A stretch of 64,000 bases of DNA, taken from NCBI GenBank assembly GCA_022360015.1, contig JAKSDQ010000158.1:62001-126000 (forward strand), given 5' to 3'. Shown piece after piece: positions 15,748 through 24,958 of this stretch. The notes under the pieces are model-generated. The model was not told the DNA's origin. It did not search any database and was given only the letters and a program-made list of their open reading frames with translations. The stretch comes from Cytophagales bacterium (GTDB lineage Bacteria > Bacteroidota > Bacteroidia > Cytophagales > Cyclobacteriaceae). The position numbers were made by a program, and so were the translations under genes. Within the stretch, counting starts at the first letter, position 1. Each line of letters starts with the position of its first letter.

Positions 15748-17772
15748 TTAAGACTTTTCTTTCATCAGTTTCTGAAGATCAAATAATTCATCCCTCAGCC
15801 GGGCGGCTTCGATAAAATCCAGTTCTTTGGCGGCGTTTTCCATGTCTTTCTGTGTTTGACGGATCATCTTTTCCAGGCCTTCCACATCCATATAAGCGAC
15901 CACCGGGTCTGCGGCTACAGATGGTTGGTCATCCTCCACATAATATTGTTTGGCAGCCTTCTTAGAGTCGGCCACCTTGGTTTGTTCCATAATAGCTTCT
16001 TTTGATTTCTTGACCGTCTCCGGAACAATACCATGCTCCTCATTGTAAAGTACCTGCCTGGCCCTTCGACGTGTGGTTTCATCGATGGCCGTTTGCATAG
16101 AGCCAGTGATAGTGTCTGCATACATGATGACCTTTCCATTGGCGTTTCTGGCGGCGCGACCTATGGTCTGGATCATGGATTTTACATTTCGCAAAAATCC
16201 TTCCTTATCTGCATCGAGGATGGCCACCAGAGAAACCTCGGGCAAATCCAGTCCCTCACGTAATAAATTGACACCTACCAGTACATCAAAAACGCCGAGT
16301 CTTAATTCCCTTAAAATTTCAACCCGGTCCAGTACCTTTACCTCAGAATGTATATAACGACATTTGACATTAGCCCGGGTGAGGAATTTTGCCAGCTCCT
16401 CTGCCATGCGCTTTGTTAAGGTAGTCACCAATACCCTTTCATGTCTTTGTATGCGTGCATCGATTTCTTCCAGTAAGTCATCGATCTGATTGGCACTCGG
16501 CCTGACATCAATTTCAGGATCCAGCAGGCCGGTGGGCCTGATGATTTGTTCTACGATCACCCCATCCGATTTTCTTAGCTCATAATCGCCCGGGGTAGCG
16601 CTTACGTAGATTACCTGATTGGTCAAATCCTCAAATTCATTGAATGTCAGCGGCCGGTTATCCATCGCAGAGGGGAGCCTGAATCCATAGTCTACCAGAT
16701 TTACCTTTCTTGCCCTGTCCCCACCCCACATGGCTCGTACCTGGGGAACTGTGACGTGACTTTCATCAATGACCATCAGATAGTCATCCGGAAAATAGTC
16801 CAACAAACAAAAGGGTCTTGCACCGGCATTTCTGCGGTCAAAATAGCGGGAGTAATTTTCAACGCCGCTGCAGTATCCCAACTCCCTGATCATCTCCAGA
16901 TCAAATTCCGTACGTTCCTTGACCCTTTTTGCCTCCAAAAACCTTCTTTCATTTTCAAAATGTTGTACCTGCAAAACCAGGTCATCCTGAATTTCTTCGA
17001 TCACCTTTTGTATAACATCCTTTCCGGTCACAAAAAGATTGGCAGGATAAATATTGACACTTGGTTCTTCGGTAATTTTCTTACCTGATTTGGGCTCTAT
17101 GATTTGAATATTCTCAATTTCATCCCCCCAGAAGTATATCCTGTAGGCGTAATCGGCATAAGCCAAGTAAATGTCTACGGTATCACCTTTTACCCTGAAA
17201 TTTCCACGTTTAAAATCAGCGTCGGTACGGCTGTATAAAATATCGACAAACTTAAAAAGCAGTTGATTCCGCGAAACCACATCGCCTACCTTCAAGCTTA
17301 TCACATTTTTGCCAAATTCTTCCGGATTGCCAATACCATAAATACAGGATACCGAAGCCACTACCACAATGTCCCTTCGCCCCGAAAGCAGAGAAGAGGT
17401 AGCCCGGAGACGAAGTTTTTCAATTTCCTCATTGATAGAAAGATCCTTTTCGATATACAGGTTGGTATTAGGCAAAAAGGCCTCCGGCTGATAGTAGTCG
17501 TAGTAGGAGATAAAATATTCGACCGCATTGTCCGGAAAGAACTGCTTGAATTCACCGTAAAGCTGGGCTGCCAGCGTTTTATTGTGGCTTAACACCAGGG
17601 TAGGGCGCTCTACCCGGGCGATAACGTTGGCGATGGTGAAAGTTTTTCCGGTACCTGTGGCCCCCAGCAGGGTCTGTCCTGGCTCATGGCTGTTTACACC
17701 CGCAACCAGTTGTTTTATGGCCTCCGGCTGATCGCCTGTAGGTTGATATTTTGAGATTAAGTTAAACTGCAT
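15748..17772 (-). CDS. uvrB: excinuclease ABC subunit B
   Basis: UvrB verifies DNA damage delivered by UvrA and recruits UvrC in nucleotide excision repair. The 674-aa protein has Walker A GATGTGKT (37-44), the damage-probing beta-hairpin region YYDYYQPEAFLP, the Walker B-like DESHVTVPQ, helicase motifs VSATPGDYE and GVNLLREGLDLPEVSLV, QTIGRAARN, and a C-terminal UVR motif (MENAAKELDFIEAARLRDEL) for UvrC contact. The ATG at 17772 is the normal start. No SOS-type box was recognised upstream. Confidence 0.98.
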   Translation of the reverse strand: MQFNLISKYQPTGDQPEAIKQLVAGVNSHEPGQTLLGATGTGKTFTIANVIARVERPTLVLSHNKTLAAQLYGEFKQFFPDNAVEYFISYYDYYQPEAFLPNTNLYIEKDLSINEEIEKLRLRATSSLLSGRRDIVVVASVSCIYGIGNPEEFGKNVISLKVGDVVSRNQLLFKFVDILYSRTDADFKRGNFRVKGDTVDIYLAYADYAYRIYFWGDEIENIQIIEPKSGKKITEEPSVNIYPANLFVTGKDVIQKVIEEIQDDLVLQVQHFENERRFLEAKRVKERTEFDLEMIRELGYCSGVENYSRYFDRRNAGARPFCLLDYFPDDYLMVIDESHVTVPQVRAMWGGDRARKVNLVDYGFRLPSAMDNRPLTFNEFEDLTNQVIYVSATPGDYELRKSDGVIVEQIIRPTGLLDPEIDVRPSANQIDDLLEEIDARIQRHERVLVTTLTKRMAEELAKFLTRANVKCRYIHSEVKVLDRVEILRELRLGVFDVLVGVNLLREGLDLPEVSLVAILDADKEGFLRNVKSMIQTIGRAARNANGKVIMYADTITGSMQTAIDETTRRRARQVLYNEEHGIVPETVKKSKEAIMEQTKVADSKKAAKQYYVEDDQPSVAADPVVAYMDVEGLEKMIRQTQKDMENAAKELDFIEAARLRDELFDLQKLMKEKS

Positions 17773-17937
17773 TGTTTCAAAAATATTATCTGGTTTTTTA
17801 CCCGGCTAAAGCTATAAGTCGTTAAAATAATCAACTCTCATCTGAAGAAATTATTTGCCCGACTATGTAAAAATTATTGGATAATGAAAAAGATGATTGC
17901 TAATTTACCATTAATCACCAAAAATTGTAACCTTGCC

Positions 17938-19332
17938 ATGAATCTTTACTGCCTAAAACCTGTATTATTTCTGCTCATCTTTCCCTGGGTTGCAGGTCTG
18001 TTAAACCCTGTGGAGGAAGCCGCTGCCCAATCCCGTCAGGTGACTGGTTTTTATGATGTTAACGTTGTGGATGCCGATGCAAACAGGATCATTCCCCATC
18101 AAAATGTATTGGTTGAAAATGGAAAGATTAAGGCGATTGGAGGGGTCGGCGAACTGAAATTTGAACGCAGGGTCCGGGTTATCAATGCCAGCGATAAATT
18201 CATGATGCCCGGGCTGGCTGAAATGCATGCACATATTCCCGGTATCGATAACGGCCTTTCACTGGTTGAAGAAACATTATTCCTGTACCTGGCCAATGGT
18301 ATAACGACGATCAGGGGTATGCTGGGTCAGCCTTATCACCTGGAGTTGCGGGAAATGGTAAACAAAGAAGAAATCCTCGGACCAAGGATTTTCACTTCGG
18401 GCCCTTCGTTAAATGGCAATAGTGTTAAAAGCACCGAAGAAGCAGAGCAAAAAGTGAGGGCACAGAAAAAGGCCGGCTATGATTTTCTGAAATTGCACCC
18501 CGGCCTGACCAGAGAGAACTTCGATGAGATTGTGAAGACAGCCAATGAGGTAGGTATTCCGTATTCGGGCCATGTTTCGGTAGATGTCGGTATCAGGCGG
18601 GCGATTGAAGCAAAGTATGCCTCCATTGATCACGTTGATGGATATCTGGAAGGACTCGTGCCAGCCTCCGCCGGGGTTGCAGCCCATGAAAATGGCTTCT
18701 TTGGCGTGAATTTTACGACATTGGCCGATCAAGATAAAATTAAGGAGCTTGCAAAAGCCACCAAAGCGTCGGGTGTATGGGTAGTGCCAACACAGCGCCT
18801 CCTGGAACGGTGGGTAGGTATCGTCAATCCCAATGAGATCATCAAAGAAGAGGGTATGGAGTTCATGAATAAAAATACCCTGGGTCAATGGGTGACATCC
18901 AAAAAAAATTTCGACCGGCTGTATAAACTGGATGAAAAAACGGTTTCACTGTTTATTGATATACGAAGAAATATTATCAAAGCACTGCATGATGAAGGGG
19001 TAGGTCTTCTGTTAGGTGCTGATTCACCCCAGGTGTTCAACGTGCCTGGATTCTCCATTCACCATGAACTGCAGGCAATGCGGGATGCCGGTCTGACCAA
19101 CTCCCAGGTGCTGGTTATGGGCACCGGTAATCCTGCCAGGTTTTTCGGCATGGAAAAGGACTTCGGAACCATCCGGATTGGCGCAGCCGCTGACCTTGTA
19201 ATTTTGAATGATAATCCATTGGAAGATTTACGACATATCAAAAACAACCATGGGGTAATGGTGCGGGGAAAATGGTTGAGCCGGGAAGATATTGACAAAA
19301 GATTGCAGGTAATCAGCGCTGCCCACGAATGA
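17938..19332 (+). CDS. secreted amidohydrolase (imidazolonepropionase-like)
   Basis: Amidohydrolases are metal-dependent hydrolases with a TIM barrel. This one has HAHIPG (two zinc histidines, early in the barrel), a metal lysine in FLKLHPGL, GHVSVDVG and DHVDGY histidines, and LLGADSP with the catalytic aspartate. It is the same plan as imidazolonepropionase-like and Xaa-Pro dipeptidase-like enzymes. An ATG at 17884 opens the frame. The second ATG at 17938 is preferred because it gives a clean signal peptide (LYCLKPVLFLLIFPWVAG), so the enzyme should be periplasmic. It lies just upstream of the ECF sigma-FecR-SusCD genes and may act on their substrate, but that link is only positional. Confidence 0.85.
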   Translation: MNLYCLKPVLFLLIFPWVAGLLNPVEEAAAQSRQVTGFYDVNVVDADANRIIPHQNVLVENGKIKAIGGVGELKFERRVRVINASDKFMMPGLAEMHAHIPGIDNGLSLVEETLFLYLANGITTIRGMLGQPYHLELREMVNKEEILGPRIFTSGPSLNGNSVKSTEEAEQKVRAQKKAGYDFLKLHPGLTRENFDEIVKTANEVGIPYSGHVSVDVGIRRAIEAKYASIDHVDGYLEGLVPASAGVAAHENGFFGVNFTTLADQDKIKELAKATKASGVWVVPTQRLLERWVGIVNPNEIIKEEGMEFMNKNTLGQWVTSKKNFDRLYKLDEKTVSLFIDIRRNIIKALHDEGVGLLLGADSPQVFNVPGFSIHHELQAMRDAGLTNSQVLVMGTGNPARFFGMEKDFGTIRIGAAADLVILNDNPLEDLRHIKNNHGVMVRGKWLSREDIDKRLQVISAAHE

Positions 19333-19419
19333 AAAGCGAAAGCCCAAACCCCTCCGGAAAGTATTTACAAGTCTGAAAGCCAACAAATAGGCCATCGGGA
19401 TGAAATGATGATCGAATCA

Positions 19420-19450
19420 TTTGTTTTTAATGACTATTTTAATAATTTTC
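19420..19450 (+). promoter_or_regulatory. probable promoter of the ECF sigma gene
   Basis: TTTG (19420-19423) and TAATTTTC (19443-19450) are separated by 19 bases, a good match to the Bacteroidota housekeeping -33/-7 promoter with one mismatch in TAnnTTTG. The start of transcription would lie about 20 bases before the sigma factor ATG. Confidence 0.5.
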
Positions 19451-19478
19451 GTATGTCTGGGACCGTCCGGTTGCGAAA

Positions 19479-20072
19479 ATGAATAATGGCATTGAAACAA
19501 ATATAAGAATTACTTCCAGGCTGAAGGAAGGTGATTTAAATGCTTTAAAGGAAGTCTATTCGCGACACTGGAAAAACATTTTTATTATCGCTTTTTCTTT
19601 TTTGAAATCCAAAGAGGATGCAGAAGATGCTGTCCAGGATATTTTTATGCTATTCTGGAACAAAAAAGATTATTTAGACCAAAACGCCGATTATAAACCC
19701 TATCTGTTCCGCATCGCCAAAAATTCACTGGTAAACATAGTACGTTCCGGTGTCAGGCAAGCCAGTGATGAAATGGTGGATAGGACCCATCCAAGTAGTT
19801 CAGCCACTGAAGAGCTGGTTGAATTCAACGAACTATCGAAATTTGTGGAGGAGGCTATCGACAAATTACCTCCTAAAAGAAAACTGGTATTTGATTTGAA
19901 AAGAAATCAGGGTTTTACGAAACACCAGATTGCAGTAGAGATGGGCATCTCCATCACAATGGTAGAAAAGCAATTAAGACTTGCCAATAGCTTTATCAAA
20001 AACTATCTGAAAATTAACGCTGATCTTGACGTTTCCCTGGCGCTCTTATTAATTAGTATTTTTTTAGATTAA
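19479..20072 (+). CDS. ECF-type RNA polymerase sigma factor
   Basis: This is a sigma-70 family ECF factor of 197 aa. Region 2 (residues ~10-85) includes YSRHWKNIFIIAFSFLKSKE, DAEDAVQDIFMLFW and KPYLFRIAKNSLVNIVR. Region 4 (~130-185) includes LPPKRKLVFDLKRNQGFTKH and MGISITMVEKQLRLA. In Bacteroidota such factors are held by a FecR-type anti-sigma regulator and released when a TonB-dependent receptor binds its ligand. FecR and an STN-bearing SusC follow immediately. Confidence 0.95.
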   Translation: MNNGIETNIRITSRLKEGDLNALKEVYSRHWKNIFIIAFSFLKSKEDAEDAVQDIFMLFWNKKDYLDQNADYKPYLFRIAKNSLVNIVRSGVRQASDEMVDRTHPSSSATEELVEFNELSKFVEEAIDKLPPKRKLVFDLKRNQGFTKHQIAVEMGISITMVEKQLRLANSFIKNYLKINADLDVSLALLLISIFLD

Positions 20073-20160
20073 TGAACCCTTTGTTGAAAGGGTATTAATA
20101 AAGCCATCCTTTTTATACTTGTTTCATAAAATTCTATAAAAAAGGTTATCTGGCCCCCTT

Positions 20161-20184
20161 CCCTTTTGTACTATATAAAAAGGG
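20161..20184 (+). repeat. hairpin between sigma factor and fecR
   Basis: CCCTTTT (20161-20167) and AAAAGGG (20178-20184) form a perfect 7-base inverted repeat with a 10-base loop. There is no T-run after it, so it may be a processing or partial termination site between the two regulators. Confidence 0.4.
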
Positions 20185-20222
20185 AAAAGGAAGATATCCA
20201 TCAAACTTTCAATCGCCTAAGC

Positions 20223-21278
20223 ATGAAAACCAATGACCAGAAGCAAATAAAAAACATAGTTCTGAAATATTTAAAAGGCACCCATTCTGCCTTTGAGTTA
20301 GAGTTACTACATCAGTGGATCATGGACGATAGAAATAAGCAAGGACTGGATCAATTGATCGATGAACTCCTCGAAGACCGGCATTTATCCAATGCTGAGA
20401 CAATGGAAAATGAAGAGGGCCGGATTTGGAAACGGATTTATACAAAATTAAAACCACCGGCTGACACGGACAGACCGTCTTTCAATCAAAAAGTAACCAA
20501 CAAAAGGATACCTCGGATTTTTCAGCTCGGGAGAATCGCAGCAACAATGGCCTTATTGGTTTGCATTGGGATCACCTATTGGCTTTTTGTAAAAAATGAG
20601 ACAAAAAACGAGGCTTTAAAAGGTACTTTGGCCAGTTGGAATGAAAAGAAAACCAACGCCGGCGAAAAAGTAACCATCTCCTTACCTGATGGTTCCAAGG
20701 TGAAACTCAATTCATTATCCGGCCTTCGATACTCCGGCAATTTTAATCTTGAAGAACGTAAAATATTTCTTGTTGGGGAGGCCTTTTTTGAAGTAGAAAA
20801 AAATGATCGAAAACCATTCATTGTGGTGACAGGAAACATTGAAACTTCGGTGCTGGGAACTTCATTTAATGTAAAATCTTTTTCAGACAGCGTGGCTTCA
20901 ATAGCGGTAACCTCCGGCCATGTATTGATCAAAGACAGGGGCGATAACCACACAATTGCACTGAAAAAAGACGAAATGGCCAATATTCATGCCAACAACC
21001 CTATTTGGCATAAATCAGATTTTGATTATGAAAAGGTGATTGGCTGGAAAGATGGTATCCTGGTCTTTGAAAATGAAGGATTTGAAGGAATACTGAAAAG
21101 ACTGGAAAGCTGGTATGGTGTGGAATTTGAGGTGCTGGGACAGGCAAATCCTGACATCCTTATCAATACGACCTATCATAATGACCCTTTGAGCAGAATA
21201 CTCCATGGGTTAAGCTTTACCTACAATTTCAATTTTGAAATAAACGAAAAACAGGTAGTCATCAGGTTTAAGTCTTAG
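20223..21278 (+). CDS. FecR-family anti-sigma/signalling regulator
   Basis: FecR proteins span the inner membrane. The cytoplasmic part binds the ECF sigma factor and the periplasmic part senses the TonB receptor's N-terminal signalling domain. From ATG 20223 (351 aa) there is a cytoplasmic segment (1-~100), one membrane helix (~104-122, IAATMALLVCIGITYWLF), the FecR domain (~135-240, with VTISLPDGSKVKLNS and GEAFFEVEKNDRKPF) and a C-terminal DUF4974 domain (~275-350). An upstream start at 20166 would add 19 residues without a recognisable feature. Confidence 0.94.
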   Translation: MKTNDQKQIKNIVLKYLKGTHSAFELELLHQWIMDDRNKQGLDQLIDELLEDRHLSNAETMENEEGRIWKRIYTKLKPPADTDRPSFNQKVTNKRIPRIFQLGRIAATMALLVCIGITYWLFVKNETKNEALKGTLASWNEKKTNAGEKVTISLPDGSKVKLNSLSGLRYSGNFNLEERKIFLVGEAFFEVEKNDRKPFIVVTGNIETSVLGTSFNVKSFSDSVASIAVTSGHVLIKDRGDNHTIALKKDEMANIHANNPIWHKSDFDYEKVIGWKDGILVFENEGFEGILKRLESWYGVEFEVLGQANPDILINTTYHNDPLSRILHGLSFTYNFNFEINEKQVVIRFKS

Positions 21279-21390
21279 CATCAACCGGATAGGCTGCCAT
21301 ACATCATGATTTAGTGACAACCCATAAATTCTTGTAAACACAAATAAAAAATTATGAAGATCGACAGTAGTTAAGAGACTCCATAAAAGC

Positions 21391-21436
21391 GCCCCGGGAT
21401 GTATGAAATATTTGACGGTACTCATCATCCCAGGGC
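21391..21436 (+). promoter_or_regulatory. GC-rich leader hairpin before susC
   Basis: GCCCCGGGATG (21391-21401) pairs with CATCCCAGGGC (21426-21436), ten of eleven positions complementary and the eleventh a possible G-U pair, with a 24-base loop. It is the only strong structure in the 200-base gap between fecR and the SusC-like gene, and is followed by an AT-rich leader. It may separate low-level regulator transcription from susCD expression. Confidence 0.45.
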
Positions 21437-21478
21437 AAAATCTGAAATAATAATTTAAATATTAAATCCATTTAAAGT

Positions 21479-24400
21479 ATGAAAAAAAAGTTACAACATC
21501 AACTTCTGAAGGTGGTGAGATATTCTTTTCTTGGCGTGTTTTTGCAATGTTCGCTGACCTGTGTGCTTCTTGCGAGCCCAGGCATCGGCAAGAGCCAGCA
21601 TATTAGCATTGATAAAATCTATGTGTCTGTTGATCCAGGTAAGGTTAAAATCAGGGAAGCCTTCAATTTGTTAGAGCAATCCACGTCTTTGAAATTTGTT
21701 TACCTCAACAATTCCACAATTGGTAAAGGGTACATAGAGATGACAGGGATCAGAAGATCCCTGGGAGATATATTAAGAGATATTTCCAGGCTTAAAAAAC
21801 TGGCTTTTAGGCGTGTAAATGACAAAATCTATGTAAAAAAGGTAGAAGACAGCAAGAATTTGCTGGCTAATATGGTGCAGGAAGTTCTCGAAATTGATAT
21901 TTCAGGGAAAGTGACCGATGAAAACGGAGAGGGCTTACCAGGCACCAGTGTGCTGGTAAAAGGAAGTGACATTGGCACAGTTACCGATTCAGAGGGTCTT
22001 TATAAGCTGAGTGTGCCGGACGATGTCACAACTTTGGTGTTTTCTTTTGTAGGTTATTTGACGGAGGAAGTAGCCATTGAAGGCCGGACTAATATTGATG
22101 TTATCCTTACCACGGATATCTCTCAACTTTCTGAAGTGGTAGTGATCGGTTACGGTACACAAACAAAAAGGGAAGTTACAGGTTCCATTGCCTCCATCTC
22201 ATCCAAAGAACTCGGTGAAGTGTCTGTGGATGGGTTCAGCCGGGCTTTGACAGGTAAAGTCGCCGGAGTACGGGTGCAGCAAACAACAGGCGCCCCTGGT
22301 GGCAATATCACCATCCGTGTCAGAGGCACTGGCTCTATCAATGCAGATAATGAGCCTTTATATGTGATCGATGGCTTTCCTGTCGAAAATACAAATGTAG
22401 GGGCTTCTGATCAGGGGATCAATCCACTTTCCTCTATTAACCCGGACGATATTGAATCGATCGAAGTACTGAAAGATGCTGCTGCTGCCTCTATTTATGG
22501 TTCCCGGGGCTCGAATGGCGTAGTAATTATTACCACCAAAAGGGGAGAGCAAGGCAAAGCCAAGATCAATTTCAATGTATCTTTCGGTACACAAAGTGTT
22601 ATTAACAAAGTGGATGTTTTGAACGGGGATGATTTTTTAGATTTGATTGGAGAAGCTTATGCCAACGCGGCCGCTACCAATGAGCCCGGACTTCCGCCAC
22701 CGGATTTCCTGCAAAATGAAAACCAATTCAGAGGTATCAACACGGACTGGCAGGATGAAATTTTCCGTGCTGCCACGGTTCAGAACTATCAACTTTCAGC
22801 CTCAGGAGGAAGTGAAAACTTAAAATATTTTATTTCAGGAGGTTACCTGAACGAGGAAGGCGTTGTGATTGCCTCAGGTTTCGAGCGGTTTTCATTTCGT
22901 ACCAACCTGGATGCGAAACTCACGGATAAAGTGAGATTAGGATTAAGTTTTACACCGAGCTATGCTATCAATGACGAGGTTAATGCGGAAGGACATTGGG
23001 CTTCTAATGCAGTAATTAACCAAAGCCTTATAGGATTTGGCTTCCTGAGGCCAGACCAGGACCAGGAGGAATTTGTCAACTCCCAGCCAAATTTTAACTG
23101 TTGCGGAGTGCCCAATCCGGTAAGAACTGCCAATAGATTCGATGCTGTCAGTACACAATTCAGAGTGATCGCCAATAGTTTTGCAGAAATTGACTTGATG
23201 AAGGGCTTAACGTTTAAAACAAGCATAGGTACCGATCTTAACTATTTTAGACGAGATGTTTTCAATCCCGCCGACATCCGGAGAAATCAGGTCGATACAG
23301 AAGCCGAAGCCCGGAATTTGTCACAAAGAAGTTGGTTATCGGAAAATACTTTAACTTACACTAAGGGATTTGGAGATCATAATTTCACTGCCCTGGGAGG
23401 ATTTACCTATCAGGAATTCAAACAAGAATCAGACACAATCAACGGCAGAGGATTTTCCAACGAACTTGTAAGAACCCTTAACTCAGAAAATAACCTGATT
23501 ACATTTGCCAATACTACCGTTGAAGAGTGGGCATTGGTTTCATTCATTGGCAGAATAAACTACAGCTTCAGGAACAAATACTTCCTGACCGCCACTTTGA
23601 GAAGCGACGGTTCTTCACGATTTGGTGAGAAAAACAGATTTGGCACTTTCCCATCCATTTCGGCAGGCTGGGCTATTTCCGACGAGTCCTTTATGCAAGG
23701 TATCTCCAAGATCAGTGAATTGAAGTTGCGGGCGAGTTATGGAACGAGCGGTAACAACCGTATTGGGAACTACGCTGCTATTGGCTTGTTAGCGCCTTCA
23801 AGCTACGTATTTGGAAGCGGTAATGGGTTGAGTGTAAGCGGTTTTAATCCTTCTACCATTGCCAACCCGGACCTGACATGGGAAACCACCAAGCAACTCG
23901 ACATCGGTATTGAACTGGGCTTATTCGATGACCGGATTTTCCTGGTAGCAGATTATTACAATAGCAGAACTGAAGATTTACTTCTCAATGTACCGATACC
24001 CACCATCACCGGGTTCGCGTCAGCACTACAAAACCTGGGAGAAGTAAGAAACAGAGGCTGGGAGTTTGCCCTTAACACCCGGAATTTTGTCGGGGACTTT
24101 CAATGGTCCACCAACTTTAACATTTCATTTAATCAAAATGAAGTTTTAAGGCTTGGGCCAGAGGGAGATCCATTGATTACAGGAGCGGTCAGGGGAGGAA
24201 CCCACATCACTCGGATTGGCGGTGAATTGGCTGCTTTCTACCTGCTAATCCAGGATGGAATTTTTCAAACCCAGGAGGAAATTGATAACAGTCCTACCTG
24301 GAATATCTCCCGTGGTACCTGGCCAGGTGATGTTAGATACAGGGATGTAAATGGTGATGGGGAAATTACCGCAGATGACAGAACTGTTGTAGGTAGTAAT

Positions 24401-24910
24401 CAACCTGATTTTATTTGGGGAATTACCAACACCTTTTCCTACAAAAATTTTGATCTTACCATTGTTGCTGATGGTATACAGGGAAATGAGGTATTTAATA
24501 TAGCTGGGAGGTTTTTAACAAATCTTGAAGGTAATCAAAACCAGGCAGCCAGTGCGCTTAACAGGTGGAGATCGGTAGATCAGTCTGGCGATGGGGTCAC
24601 ACCCCGGGCAAACCGTGTCACCAGTGGTAACAATAATATAGAGTCAACCCGGTGGTTGGAAGATGGGTCCTTCATTAGAATACAAAATGTTACCCTAGGG
24701 TATAACTTCTCGCCCAAAGTAATCCAAAATTCACCTTTTTCGTCACTGCGACTTTATGGTGCGGTCTCTAACCTGGCTTACTTCACCGAATATACAGGCT
24801 ACAATCCGGAAGTCAGTTTGGAGGGTGGTGATCCTTTGAGCCCCGGAGAAGACTATGGCTCATATCCATTGTCAAGAAGGTTCACGATCGGAGTAAAAGT
24901 GGGTTTCTGA
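21479..24910 (+). CDS. SusC/RagA-family TonB-dependent receptor with STN domain
   Basis: This is an outer-membrane TonB-dependent importer of 1143 aa. After a signal peptide comes an STN (secretin/TonB short N-terminal) domain at ~50-110 (KIREAFNLLEQSTSLKFVYL), which contacts FecR. A carboxypeptidase-regulatory-like beta sandwich (~138-215; ISGKVTDENGEGLPGTSVLV) follows, with a short linker containing SEVVVIGYGTQ, the plug (~225-345; GTGSINADNEPLYVIDGFP, IESIEVLKDAAAASIYGSRG) and the 22-strand barrel ending in FTIGVKVGF. This SusC type with an STN is the sigma/FecR-controlled class. The substrate is unknown: no glycoside hydrolase or protease is encoded beside it, apart from the amidohydrolase. 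Confidence 0.96.
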   Translation: MKKKLQHQLLKVVRYSFLGVFLQCSLTCVLLASPGIGKSQHISIDKIYVSVDPGKVKIREAFNLLEQSTSLKFVYLNNSTIGKGYIEMTGIRRSLGDILRDISRLKKLAFRRVNDKIYVKKVEDSKNLLANMVQEVLEIDISGKVTDENGEGLPGTSVLVKGSDIGTVTDSEGLYKLSVPDDVTTLVFSFVGYLTEEVAIEGRTNIDVILTTDISQLSEVVVIGYGTQTKREVTGSIASISSKELGEVSVDGFSRALTGKVAGVRVQQTTGAPGGNITIRVRGTGSINADNEPLYVIDGFPVENTNVGASDQGINPLSSINPDDIESIEVLKDAAAASIYGSRGSNGVVIITTKRGEQGKAKINFNVSFGTQSVINKVDVLNGDDFLDLIGEAYANAAATNEPGLPPPDFLQNENQFRGINTDWQDEIFRAATVQNYQLSASGGSENLKYFISGGYLNEEGVVIASGFERFSFRTNLDAKLTDKVRLGLSFTPSYAINDEVNAEGHWASNAVINQSLIGFGFLRPDQDQEEFVNSQPNFNCCGVPNPVRTANRFDAVSTQFRVIANSFAEIDLMKGLTFKTSIGTDLNYFRRDVFNPADIRRNQVDTEAEARNLSQRSWLSENTLTYTKGFGDHNFTALGGFTYQEFKQESDTINGRGFSNELVRTLNSENNLITFANTTVEEWALVSFIGRINYSFRNKYFLTATLRSDGSSRFGEKNRFGTFPSISAGWAISDESFMQGISKISELKLRASYGTSGNNRIGNYAAIGLLAPSSYVFGSGNGLSVSGFNPSTIANPDLTWETTKQLDIGIELGLFDDRIFLVADYYNSRTEDLLLNVPIPTITGFASALQNLGEVRNRGWEFALNTRNFVGDFQWSTNFNISFNQNEVLRLGPEGDPLITGAVRGGTHITRIGGELAAFYLLIQDGIFQTQEEIDNSPTWNISRGTWPGDVRYRDVNGDGEITADDRTVVGSNQPDFIWGITNTFSYKNFDLTIVADGIQGNEVFNIAGRFLTNLEGNQNQAASALNRWRSVDQSGDGVTPRANRVTSGNNNIESTRWLEDGSFIRIQNVTLGYNFSPKVIQNSPFSSLRLYGAVSNLAYFTEYTGYNPEVSLEGGDPLSPGEDYGSYPLSRRFTIGVKVGF

Positions 24911-24958
24911 TAATTCTTTAACATGATTCTGTATGATAATAAACAGCAATTTAAAACT

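Noticed and set aside
18409-18888. 159-aa minus-strand frame inside the amidohydrolase gene
   Set aside because: It is a shadow frame with no family features. The plus-strand protein has all the amidohydrolase motifs.
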